The position numbers and the translations under genes are program-made. A model generated the notes under the pieces. It saw only the letters and a program-made list of their open reading frames with translations. It was not told where the DNA came from and searched no databases. Source: Blasia pusilla (taxonomy: Eukaryota; Marchantiophyta; Marchantiopsida; Blasiales). From it: 64,000 nt of DNA. Below, piece after piece: positions 45,306 through 56,737 of this stretch (position 1 is the stretch's first letter; the number at the start of each line of letters is the position of its first letter). The DNA lies in the NCBI GenBank assembly GCA_050084515.1, contig CM114273.1, positions 11,656,001 through 11,720,000 of the forward strand. The letters are read 5' to 3'.

Positions 45306-46617
45306 CAACTCTGGATGAAGATCAAAGCAACGCTCTCAAGGATGACCTGGTCTCCCGCAATGATCACACTGAGTTGGGTCTGACTGAGGCCCATCCACCA
45401 AAGTCCGTCTCCCATCCTCTTGGGGACAAAACCTCCTAACATGATCACCTCCACATGTCCAACATGACCGTCCTTGCGGCGGGGCAGCAAATGAAGGCAA
45501 TGGTCTCTGCGCAAGTGTCCCTCTAGGACTTGACTGAGGTCGTGTGTACCCCCCACGACTCCCACTACTACTACCACCACCACTACTACCACCACCATTA
45601 CTACGAGACTGTGAGGTGGGCTGCTGAGCACGAGAAGTAGTAGTTGTATACCTACTGAATGCGGATGTCACCACTCTCTCCTTCACCATGTTAAGCTCAA
45701 TCTTCTCAGATAGAGCAAACACATGGGTCAATGTGGGTAAATCATCATTCATAAGAGTAGCATCACGTACCCTATGGCGCAACTCTCTGTCCAAGATCCC
45801 ATACCAAAACTGGACTGCCTGAGCCTTAGTCACACCCTGGGTAACTGAAATCAAGCGTCGCATACGAGTGTATGCCTCACAAAGACTCTCACTAGTCTTT
45901 CACTCAAATTCTTGAAGACCCCTCAACTTCTCTGTCTTCACTCCCTGATAGTTCTTCTTCAACCTCTTGAAGAACTCTGCAACCGGGCTAAACGATGGTG
46001 GGGCACAAGTACCTCCACTAGTATCCCCACTGGTACCTCCACTGGTAACCCCACTCCGGCTCGTACTTGTACCACTCAACGTGGCTTGCTCGCATAGTAG
46101 GAGCACTACTACCAATACCACCATGGGTGATAGACACATAACCTCGAGACCAATATTGTCTCCACGCCTCAATCTCAACAACATGGTCCTTCCTAAACTC
46201 ATGGTAATCATCCATGGGTGGTCCCTCCAAGTGCTGAAACAACCCCTTCCAAGCCAAGAAGGGTGTAAACAACGTGGCGTTCCACAACATCTGCATATCA
46301 CACCACGTATCAAACTCCTGCATGAAGTCCTCCAACTCAATGGTGCCCACTACACCGAAGTATCGTCGTGGGCCCTTCATGGCCCCATATATCCCGTCCA
46401 TGTCCCAAATCAATGGAACCGTAACACTCGATAACAACGTATAAGACTCGGTGTTTGGAACACCCTCGTCCTCCTCTTCATCAACCGTCGGAAGTGAAAA
46501 AGGTAGCCGATACCTAAATCCACTCTGTGTGAAACCACCAATGTCCGCACCACGGTCCCCAACCAAACCACCCGACAACTCCGTGATGACCAACGCCGAT
46601 GCCGCACCACCACCAAA
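45306..46617 (-). pseudogene. gag region of element 2 with zinc knuckle
   Basis: Frames at 46018-46593, 45900-46340 and 45336-45863 together give a retrotransposon gag: YFGVVGTIELEDFMQEF, WNATLFTPFLAWKGLFQHLE, VAEFFKRLKKNYQGVKTEKL, then QAVQFWYGILDRELRHRVRD, a Gly/Ser-rich linker and CCHC-type knuckles CWTCGGDHVRRFC and CDHCGRPGH. Frameshifts and stops separate the parts. Confidence 0.75.
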
Positions 46618-46619
46618 TT

Positions 46620-48076
46620 ATCACCACTAAATGACCAAGTGACGTCGATGTCGCTATACTATTCTAGCTCTACAAGCTATGGGTGTAGGCAACCTAACGT
46701 GTCATCACCACAAGAAGCCTCCCATGGTCTACTGGTCATCACTCCAGCCTCACTACCGGTAGCACACAAGAGTAACACTACTCTGGAAATCAGCGTCAAC
46801 CCTAACAATAGGCGCGCAAGCAAGAAGCAACGATGGAGGGGATCCAAACACAGGAAGTCCAACGACAACCCTCCAATCGCAAATGTAAATCAAGGTAACA
46901 CAATCCACCAAACGTGGCGCCCCCTGAATCCACAGAACCCACCACACAATTCTAACGCAATAGCTACTCCGCCGCGGGTCGATGACGTGCTAGTCGGACT
47001 CGCAGCACGTGAAAATATCACCTGCATGGAGAGGCTACACCGTACTATGCGCTAGAGGTACATCAACCAAAAACCTGAGATGCATAAAGCGCCAAACACA
47101 TCTCCGAATAGCACCAAATGAGCTACACCAGTGTGTACACTGGCATAGTTAAGAACCCAGTAGTTAAGCGTCTGCCAGGCAGAATAGCCCAAAGATGGGT
47201 GACCAGTTATTGAACACCTAAATCACAAATCCTGCAAAAACTGCCTCACTCCCAAGCAAGCAAGCTTGCTCCTTGCTCCTTACTCCGCCTCTCACGCCCA
47301 CTCGCCCCGAGTTGCCTCTCACGCCGAGAAATGCTCGAGACATGCCCCTATTGCCTTGTTCGCCATGCTTCACTATGGAGAGAGGCCCAACCAGGGCGCC
47401 CCTAATGGGATAGGCGTCTCCAACAATGAACGAGTCACCAACCAACCAGCCCCTCCGATCTGCTATCCACCATAGCTAGTCCGCGAAATTTCGATCAGCA
47501 ATTACTTCACAAATCCTTGACCAAAATTGAATTTGTTTCAACCAGAATTAAATTGACCACCATAGTTATCTCTCCACAAAAAATCAGCTATAACCGAGCT
47601 CTGCACTCTGAGCTAAAAGTTAGACAAACTTGTTGTCCATACACCTCCAGAATCGCAAATCCGACAACGCTTCCGCCCAGTTTCATGCACGCAAAAATCC
47701 GCAATGCTCCACACACTCGAGCAGATAGCTTCATATGAGATCACAATATAAGTATCAACAGGAACCTCTCACCCGATCTAGATGAACTTCAACAGAGCTT
47801 CCGCACTCCAAGCTCTCCACATCAGAAAACCGTCGAACATGAACCAGAATCTTCAATCCTTGATAACTTCCAACTCCCTTGACAAAATCCGGCGATCTAA
47901 AGCGCGTTAGAAAGCTCTCAGCAAGGCACTTCTTTCCCAACTAACCACGCACCAGATTCACACCTCCAACATAGGCCACAAGCCACGAACATCCACGGAT
48001 GAGTACATAATCAGCCATAATCAGATCCTACTGATCCACAATCGAAGCTACCATCAATCTACGTGAGTTCTTTGAG
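46620..48076 (-). other. Leader of element 2 between the 5' repeat and gag
   Basis: The leader is a 1.45-kb non-coding stretch on the minus strand. I found no convincing tRNA primer-binding site next to the 5' repeat (the TGGTATCAGAGC type is absent). The 5S rRNA-like segment is listed separately. Confidence 0.5.
47121..47220 (+). ncRNA. 5S rRNA-like segment within element 2 leader
   Basis: The plus strand shows ACCAG at 47127, AGAAC at 47152, AGTTAAGCGT at 47162 and GATGGGTGACC at 47194-47204. In plant 5S rRNA the same blocks occur with the same spacing from AGAAC to AGTTAAGCG (10) and the same 43-base length from AGTTAAGCGT to GGGTGACC; ACCAG is two bases closer here. The middle and 3' end are diverged, so it is a pseudogene or a captured internal promoter rather than a functional rRNA gene. 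It runs antisense to the retrotransposon. Confidence 0.6.
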
Positions 48077-48432
48077 TGAAATCCATGAAATACTTACTTT
48101 CATAAAACACGTATAGAATCACATACTATCTATATATGCCAAACCCACTCCACGATGGGAGAATCTAGGTCGAAGCTTGCGAGAAACACCATAGCCAAGA
48201 GCTTACTCACTACCAAGGCTAACTCCCAACGCAACAGGCTCAACTCAAAGAACTAACTCTTTTATGAGTGCACTCCACCTTATATCCTCCAACCTAAGAG
48301 CGGGCCCTACTGGAAAAGTCACCCTCAACTGAGTAACCCCCAACCCTATGTATGAAATCGCATCTCTACCTAGACATGTATGGCCTCTATTAGCACACTA
48401 TACTCTACGACATAATCCGTATGGTCATGACA
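48077..48432 (-). repeat. Terminal repeat B, 5' copy of element 2
   Basis: The copy matches 38749-39100 over its whole length, from GGATTTCA (48077) to TGTCATGACC (48432). It is not accompanied by repeat A on either side. Confidence 0.85.
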
Positions 48433-51163
48433 TAGTTTTCTACAAGTACCACCATCATATGCATATGGTATTCATGATTCCTTCAGTGATGGACCTCTTA
48501 ACATGTATATTTGAGTATAATATTCCCACTTACTTGGTTCGGCACGCATCTGATCTTATTTCATTTTTTCACTCTTATGCTTGTTTACTAAGCCATCTAA
48601 TTTGTTTCTTAATATTTGTTGCATATATGGTATGGTATTTGAGATCTTTCATTCATGTGAATTGCAAGTAAGTGCTATTGATCTTGGCTCAAAATAACTC
48701 TTCATACAAATCAAGAAATATTCTCTCATTCTATTTATTCTATTCTACTTTTCGTCTTTTAGAGAGGGAGGACTTGAAATCAAGACAAAAAAAAATAATG
48801 CATAGTGATAAAAATCATCACGTAAGAAACCCTTAAACAATATATATGATGTAACATGAAGGAATGGAATTGCATTGAAAACCATATCAATTTTTTTTTT
48901 CTTGGTCTTGGTTGAGGTAATATATCTTTTTGAGTTTCGTACCACAATATTTGTTGATACATTAGTAGTCCTCTTTATGTAGTGTGCTATTTCTTGTATC
49001 TTCAAAATACAAAAATAATTTAATACAAGCTAAATCCTCGTTGAGGTGTGCAAATAACTCCACAAAGAAATAAATGATATTTTAATGTATATACACATAT
49101 CCAAAAAATAAAAAATGTGTTTCAGGGTCCTCTTATTGTGGTGACAAAAATATGACTATTGTAATTTAATACACTCTCACATCTACCATATCATAAAACT
49201 CACCTTGAAGAAAAGAGAAAAAGAGCCATTTGGAAACCTAGACTATCACAAAATGGGACACTTGCATATATATGCAAGTGCCCATTCACTCTAAATTCTC
49301 CAGCCACCCTTTTTATAGAGTCAAACCGGAGGAGAAAAAGACAAAGAGCCCTCCATTTGGGGGTCCGTTCCGACCAGACCCTAGGTCTGTTCTAGCTCTT
49401 TTTGTGCGGAGCCGCAATGGAACCCGAATATTCTAGAAATATGCCTCCAAATGGAGGCATATCGCCCCAATATGTGTGTGTGAGAGAGAGAGAGTCCAAG
49501 TTTTTCCCTTTCCTCTCCCATGGAGAATAAGAGGGAGTTCACCAACCTTTCTCCAACTCTCTTTATTCCATCATAAAGGGGAGCGATAGATTCTCTTCAT
49601 CCCTCTCTCTAAAGAGGTTACATAGAGGGAGAAGTTCTTCTTGGTTCTTTTGTATTCCATCTCGTAGTAGGAGAGAGGGAGGGAGTCCATCTCCATCCCT
49701 ACTCTCTCTCTTGGGATGGAGATAGACAATAGATGAGGGTTGTAGAGGAGGGATGGAGAGAAATTAGGGACGAATCCTCTCCATTCCTCAAAAGAGTAGA
49801 AGGATGGAGAGGGTAGAGATTTAGGTAGATGGGATAGATATAAAGATCCTCCATCTTTGGAAAGGGAAGGGATAGAGAGGGAGAGAATTAGTGCATAGAG
49901 GGGGTTGGAGGAATGATTCCAACAACCTTCCTCTAACCCTTGATCCCTTGAAGAGGAAGAGAGCATATAAATGGAGAGTTTGATTCTTCCTTTGGATCTC
50001 AAGCGATAGGGAAGGGACTAGATGGATTAGTCCTATTCCGAGAGTGATGAGGGCCCATCATTCCCTATCTACTCCTACTTAGAGAGTGTGAGTTTGTCAC
50101 CTTTATTCCTACCTTCTCTAGAAAGATGGATAAAAGGGGGGATGGAACCTCTCCGCTTCTAGGGATACAAGGAGGATAGAATTTGAGAATGAGATGGGAG
50201 GGTATATGAGGGAAGGATAGAGGGAGGGAGATGGAAGAATCCCCCCTCTTCTTTTTTCCAAAGAGGGGAGGTCTGAAGCTAATAAAGATAGATGGAGGAA
50301 AACATATGGGCCCTAGAGAGTACGCCCATACCAATGCATTGCTCAACCTTAAACTACTCTTAAAACTAAGTTACATAAGAGTTTGATAAATTTCTGTAAC
50401 GAAAGAGTAGAGTAGTACACTCATATGATATCTCCAAAAATTAACTAAGTTACTATCTTCATTAGCGTGAAGCCTAGATTATTCAATTTTAGTAGTCATG
50501 CTTCAAAAACTTTCTCGTAACATCCTACAGAAACATTTTCAAAACATAGATACTCTTGTAAATGAAGAAATTTATTTATTGCAAAAAGTTATACTTTCAT
50601 TATATTACTAAGGATTACGTCCCATAACGACATATGCTCTTCCCTCTAGTAGGTACTGGTGTGATGCACAAGAAGGGCTAATGATGGGTAATTTGAATTA
50701 CCTATTATAAGCAATCATAATTGACCCCAGATCTACTCCCAAAAATTTCAAATTGACTCCTAATTTGATTGATCTCAAAATTGACTCAAAATTATCAAAG
50801 ACACATGTCAAGATATGAATGGCTCAAATTCCACATGTCACCAAGAGAGGAGTTTAAAAACAAAGAGGTACTCTACAATAATAACATAGATATACGGACA
50901 ATTGGGCCTTAGTAGAAACACTTGTTCGATCCAAAATGGAAGCCTTTATCCACACTAGTAAGATGCCCATGTGATGCACGACCATGGAAATGCATTGTGT
51001 GTGCTATTGGGGGAGTGTCAATTCAAATTGAAACTCCAAGGAGAATTTGAAAAAAATGAGTTAGTCAAAATTGCAAGGATGGACGGTAGAAGTATCTAAA
51101 CACCATATGGGAAAATTTCTCGAGGCCTAATCCTGTTAGGAACACTCTTATCACAATCGGAAA
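48433..51163. other. Intergenic DNA with purine-rich stretch and short palindromes
   Basis: No gene is recognised. From 49.5 to 50.3 kb the plus strand is strongly purine-rich (GAGAGGGAGGG-type repeats), and open frames there are compositional. Perfect palindromes lie at 49261-49278 and 49441-49460. Minus-strand Helitron-like pieces occur at about 50647-50890 (start TCTATGTTATTATTGTAGAG, end GTGCATCACACC...CTACTAG) and a 3' end at 50955-50985. Confidence 0.45.
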
Positions 51164-51384
51164 TCTATATTATTAAGGGAGAGTGTCTTCTTGATTTGCA
51201 AACACCTCTCTGCTTGACACATGGAAATTGGACAACAAGAAAATGTTTCACATGATACGCGCAACAAATTTTTTTTTAAAATTTATGTGCAACATCATTA
51301 ATCGTTCCCCTTCACGGGCTATACATTAACTCTTCAAACACTTTTTAAAAAAATTTCCGGTGCATCGCACGGGCACCTTACTGG
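51164..51384 (+). mobile_element. Helitron-like short element
   Basis: It starts TCTATATTATTAAGGGAGAG and ends with the hairpin CCGGTGCATCGCACGGG then CACCTTACTGG. The body (TTGATTTGCAAACACCTCTC, GGACAACAAGAAAATGTTTC, CAACATCATTAATC) is shared with the copies near 30 and 59 kb. Confidence 0.65.
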
Positions 51385-51948
51385 TCTATATTTGACACAT
51401 ACCTCTCATCAACAAACATCTCCATACTTAATAAGTACATTAAAGAAAAAAATTATATTTATCAATCATTGGCCAAACATCTCGTGTCTTGACACATCTC
51501 TATTATTATTGGAGTTTGCCTTTGTGATTCTCTATGTGACACATTAGGACTTAGAAAAAAAAATATTTCACAACTTTGAATTTGATGGAATATCTTTATA
51601 CACCTTCTTATTTCCATTGCACCACATGGGAACTAGGAATTAATTACTAGTTTCCACATTAAAGAAAAAAAGTGTATTTATTCATCCGAACATCAATCCA
51701 TTGATCATGGCTCTTACAAGTTCTCCCTCGCGGATTTTCGTGGTCGAATTTATTGTGGTTTATATAGGAAGCGGCAAAGCGAGGGACCGGGTACTACTTG
51801 ATTGAGCTTCAGTCGAGAGCAGAGTCAAGATCCACGCACATTCTCATGTGCTGGATGGTTAGAAAGAGATGGAAGTGGATCACGTTTACGGAGAAGAGAT
51901 CAAAGTTTTGTAAATCGAAGCTGAGGATCGAGAACCTGAAAGAGGAAC

Positions 51949-54900
51949 ATGGAGAACGAGATGGGGGCAAGGGGTGAGAATTGGAATTGCTCAGGAAAGT
52001 ACGCGGGTGCGGGGTCTTGCACGGGGCCCGCTACTCTGCGTTGCGGATCGTGCGGCGCTCCCAATTATTGTTCCCGCGCTCACCAGGTTTCTTTCTTTCT
52101 CTTCTTCCATTGATTCTCCATAAATGTTTACGCCTTTTTTGCTTTTTTGCGTTTTTCATTTAATTCGTGCGAGCAGTCCTGAAGAGATTTTCGTTTGCAG
52201 TCCCTCGTTTTATGATGCTCGGGGGTAACTATCAGAGTATGAGCTTAGAGCAGGCTAAAAAGCTTCTCGGCTTCGAGCTCCTCTTCGTGAAGGATTACTC
52301 ATGAGCAATTGGCAAGGAACGCAAGAAATCAGTTCTGCTCTCTGTTTTGGAGAATTTTTGAGTCAGTCCATGTGTGAAATGTGTGAGTAGAGGCGAGGGT
52401 TGAGGTTCTTTTGGAGAGGTTGAGTTGTAGTAGGTCTCTTTTGCCGAAAGAGGAACTGTTGGGAATATAAATAATCGCACAATAAACTCGAAGGTTTTCT
52501 TTTACTTAAGACAGAGGTGAGAAAAAATGCGGGAAGTGTTTTGTATCCGGTGCCTGGATATATGCTCCCGTCATCTACCAAACACCGAACTGAACTTTGT
52601 TAGCGGCGAACTATCCAATTTCTCCTCTCGGCATCAGGAATTGAAGTGTGTTGGAGCTCGTGTAAGTAATGAATTTGAAACAATTTGGGGAAATGGGGAT
52701 TCTCTTAGCTTGTATACTACAAATCTCCAAGTAACTGAATTTACCTCTGACATCTGCAGATGGCGCACTGGAAAGACCACAGAGAGGAATGTGATCGTCT
52801 GGCTCAGCAGATGGAGCGGTCCATTACCCTACATGATTTCCCTTTCTCATTTATAGAAGAAACTACTCAACTTGTAAGTGGTTCTGGACCCTTTCGCACT
52901 TATCAAGTGGATAGCTCAGGCACCTTAGGCTCTGGAATTTGAAATCAGATCTGATTGCTTGTACTTGGAGATGAATATTGTAAAATTTTCTCTTCTTTTA
53001 TGGACAGAGTAGGTAGTTCCAGAGGAATGTTCCTTAGGAAATTGCTTAGAAAGATTAAAAGAATCCAGAGCTTTTACCAGGTGGACTTTGGCGCTGTTAC
53101 CATATGTTCATTTCTGGAAAGTCGTGGGCTTCATCTTAGAGGCTTGTGGCAGGGCGAATGTGAATGCGATGATTCCATGCGTTCCTCTATGGCGTCCTCC
53201 GGTAATGTTCTTGTTTTGTGCTCTGTAAATCGATATGCTGGCAGAATTATAGTAAAGAGTCTTCCTAATGTAGGAGCTAGGAAGTAAATAGTGGAGAATT
53301 GAATATATATATGGGGGGTTTCACTATGGCAAATTTTTCTCAGCAAAAGAGAAGATATCAAATGAAGCTTGCAAGTATGGCACAGACCTGAGATGATAAA
53401 CTAGTTTGGATGAAGGCAATCCAACCTGTTTCCTTTAACATATGATTCCTTTTGATCGGAAGGGAAATGATACTGAAGCGCCAGGTTTGACAGATGCCTT
53501 CATGATGGCTAACTTCACTGCTGTCTAACTGATCTTCTGGACAAAACCTTAGTCGCTTAGTAACACTCTCTATTTCCAGATGAAGGGTGTTTGTCCCATG
53601 CTTCTGGTAGTTTTCATGTATATCCTTGCAATATCGTATTTATGGATGAATTCATCTTGCTTAGGTGCTGTAGATTTGTGTAAATAGTTAGTCTGCAAGT
53701 TCACTAGGTGCATGCTGAACTTTGGCAGGGGTGGCTGGATGATGTACAGAATGGCAATTACCGTCCAAAACATGCCCCTGCACAGGTATGCGTCATGTCA
53801 CATTTTTATAGCCTTTGCTGTGTATGTTGAAGTAGCAAATTCATATATCTGATGGCAAGACTACAAACTTCTCAGATATCTCACCTTGAAATCTGGGCCT
53901 CATAGTGGTGAACTGTTTTGCAGATCCTTCAAGATCAGCTACGGATCAATTATTGACCTGGACTGACTACTACAACTGGAGGCACCTGCCTTTCGATTCG
54001 CCTGTAGCCTTGCTTCTGCACTGGGTAAGTACTCCAATCGTAATCAAAACCTTCATAAACTTTGGTGAAATTCCTGACGTGGGCTGTTGTAACTTTAGGT
54101 GTTTATCTTCTGATTTTAACAAAATGATGTTGGTTTTTTCGGCTGATGATTGCTCTTTGCTGTATAGCTTCTTCTTAACTAGTACTTTGCAGTGAGTTAC
54201 TTTATCCAGAGCATGTGTTGCAAATGCAGGCTTTCTTCCATAATTGGTATGTCAATGCTGGCTGCAGCCCCTCACGCTTTATTATGCCTTCTGGCTTGTC
54301 ACTACAAGGATGCCAGCTCTGACAGAAAATGGTGAAGAGGAATGTCGTATTCACTACTTGGGTAGGTGCTCTGCCTTTTCAGAAGTTTGCTTGTTGTGTT
54401 AGAAGCGGGTCCCACTTTCCTGGCTTTTTAAGGCCTTTGAGAGATGTCTTTTTAATAGCTGTCGGGTCCTCTTTTCCACGAATGGTGAGGATCTGTTACC
54501 AGAGCAAAGGTGATAAGGAATTTAGTATCATTGATTTTAATGTGCACAATGGTTTCTTGCAGGACCGAGCAAGGAGCTGAAGATGCTTGAAGTGTTTGGA
54601 GAACTCCTTGCCCTTTTACCTGGTCGGCGTGTACACATTGACATGATTGGACCGGCTATTCCAGCATCCAGGTGAAATCTGGACCTTGTACTTCCAGAAA
54701 GCTGTGAGACATGACGTTCCGAACATACCTTATTCCATCTCGCCTCAGAAGTAGGACTGAGAAGCAGCTCCGAAAGTTTGCTTTTTTTATCTCTTTTCAT
54801 GCTGAAATGTTGCATAAATCCAGACACCCCTCCCAAAGAACCTAAAAGTTTGCAAGAAAACTCCTTTTTTTCGAGACTCTTTCCACTTTTATTTTCATTG

Positions 54901-56737
54901 TCTTTTTTAATAGGCCAAATTTATTGTTGACCACAACATCCTTCATCCTATTGCCCTTGATATTAGGAGCCTCCGTGTAGTGATTACAAGCACCTCACTC
55001 ATATCCTCATAGCAATACTTTTTAGATCGATACTACGATGCATTAAAGGGGAATATAAGATCTGACGATCATGTCAAGAAATCTGGTTAAGTTACTAAGG
55101 GATTGTGTGGCTGAAGATTGGAAGCAAAAGACATCTATTTTCTTGTGAGGTTTAGGTGCACTACAGTTCACGTTTGTTCGTCAGGTAGCCTTTTCCTTCT
55201 TGAGATTCTAGATCAATTGGGTTGGTAGTCTTATTGATATTTCATGGTTCTAAAGGGACTTTCGTTACAATATTTGGAACCTTCCTGTTGTGTAATTATT
55301 ATTTGAAGTTCATGATGTGCTATTTTCTAACAGGGATGGTGAGGTCGTGGAGCTTTGTGGATATCCAAAATGTTCAGAAGAGAACTGTGAGTGTAAGGTT
55401 GCAATAGGGGAGGAATTGCTTAGCCTGAATGGGGGAGACACAAACTCCCAAACTCGTCAAGTCACAATTAAGCTGTGGAGAGGACTGTATCATGATCGGT
55501 TCCTGGATCTGGTAATGGCAGACCTGTGAAAACTTCATTTGAAGTTCAAGGGCTTTATTCAAGTGTCTATTCAAAGCAGATAAAGAATTTGTATACCTCA
55601 AAATTTGCATGTCTCCAATATTTAAGAATTGGGAGGCTTGAATTCGCATTTTGTCCTAATTTAAACTTGGATCATGTAACATGTAAGTAATTTTTAATTC
55701 TACAATTAAGTTCAAGAATTGGAACTGAAGGATGTATTGTGAAGCTACTTTCTGGCAAATGTGGAGGATTTGAATTTGGTGGTTTATAGGAGCTCCATAC
55801 TTATTGGTTGTATAATACTTTTTCCAGTGTTTGATAGCGTGTAAAGGGACCCATCAATAACATCTTTCAAATGTGTCACTAGTCACCAAGCTGTTGCGCC
55901 CGTGATAACTTGGACTCTATGTTCTTGATTTCTGTGTCCGTTTGCAGGTTTCTGTGCCACACTTTATCTTGGCTCCAAACGCTGGAATACCTGCCTTCTC
56001 CAGCTGGGAACCAACAATTGTACGTCTTTGGTCTTCCTAAAAGCTTTGGTGATAGATCTGTATGCTAGTCATGAAGCATTTGTTCTCCGGTGAAAGTTCC
56101 TGCCCGCTGCAAAATGGGTTTTGTAACCAATCCTGGTGGGAAACAAGCTAAGCGGTTTAGTGTTGTTGCAGAGATTGATTTCGAGATTGAAATTACCTGC
56201 AATTTTCAGTGACTATTGTGAAGAGGCAGCTGATCTGGCTGTTGGTGCCTTGTATCCAGCCCACTCTGATACCCTCACGTATCCTGTGAGTGATAGCCAC
56301 TTGTAAATTTATTTATTTATTCATCTTTTATGTGGAAAATTGGAGTTCATCTCTCAAGTGCATGGGATATCCACTTAAGTTTTGGAAATTTCAGGCACCT
56401 GAGAGTAGTCCCCGACAGATGATATACGGTGTTGTTTCTTAGCAATTGTAATGCAGTGATTTATCATTTTATGGTTTCTGCTGCTCACAGTGAAAGATGA
56501 GGCCCTTCTTGTGTAGAAACCAGGACGAAGCTGTGTCCATGCGTCTGGATTCAAATCTGATTGATCCAAATTCCCAGTTTTCAAAGAGAATGCTTAGAAT
56601 GGTTTTAATGAGGTGTACATGGTGGCTGGCATGTGTAGGTGCAAGTGAATCCATTTCGTCAACCTTTATCTCCCGAGACAAGCTCTTTAACCTCCCAACC
56701 TTTTCAAACTGCTTCTTATTTGGTATCAATTGACTAG
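51949..56737 (+). CDS. Plant zinc finger MYND-domain protein, intron-containing
   Basis: Coding exons with GT-AG borders: 51949-52086, 52760-52873, 53081-53201, 53924-54024, 54268-54361, 54563-54671, 55334-55511, 55948-56019, 56172-56285 and a last exon from 56639. The phases fit when 53201 is joined to 53924. The N-terminus is a MYND finger: C14, C24 (CTGPATLRC), C35, YC41S, HQMAHWKDHREEC across the first intron. The body matches the plant MYND family related to Arabidopsis At1g70160 and At4g27020: DSPVALLLHW, CRIHYLGPSKEL, GPAIPASRDGEVVELC, LKLWRGLYHDRF-type (IKLWRGLYHDRF), FILAPNAGIPAF, AIFSDYCEEAADLAV, NPFRQP. The molecular function of this family is not known to me. In the last exon NPFRQP and the conserved end SNCFLFGIN are in different frames, so there is an apparent one-base frameshift, and the frame as read stops at 56735-56737. 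Confidence 0.85.
53717..53786 (+). other. Possible alternative exon in the MYND gene
   Basis: Between the third and fourth coding exons a 57-base segment ending CACAG/GTATGC has AG and GT borders and an open frame (GWLDDVQNGNYRPKHAPAQ). Joined with the flanking exons in the phases given above it meets a stop, so I left it out of the main model. It may be an alternative exon or part of an older gene structure. Confidence 0.3.

Larger units (their letters stand above)
38643..48432 (-). mobile_element. Ty3/gypsy retrotransposon 'element 2' with methyltransferase and PHD finger
   Basis: The element is 9.8 kb and reads on the minus strand. Its outer ends are TGTCATGACC (48432) and GCACGACA (38643). 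Flanks cagt (38639-38642) and tagt (48433-48436) look like a worn four-base target duplication, supported by the empty site at 16846. The order of parts is: terminal repeat B, leader with a 5S-like segment, gag with zinc knuckle, protease, C5 methyltransferase, reverse transcriptase, RNase H, integrase, PHD finger, polypurine tract, then repeats A-B-A. All proteins are interrupted by several stops and frameshifts, so this copy is inactive. Confidence 0.88.

Noticed and set aside
38643-48432. Classification of element 2 as a PAT/Ngaro tyrosine-recombinase retrotransposon because of its split repeats
   Set aside because: It encodes a DDE integrase with an HHCC finger, gypsy-type reverse transcriptase with YIDD, and has probable target duplications; no tyrosine recombinase was seen.
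48063-48432. Ordinary full-length 5' LTR of element 2
   Set aside because: It stops at GGATTTCA and lacks the 104-base A part that the solo copy and the 3' end possess.
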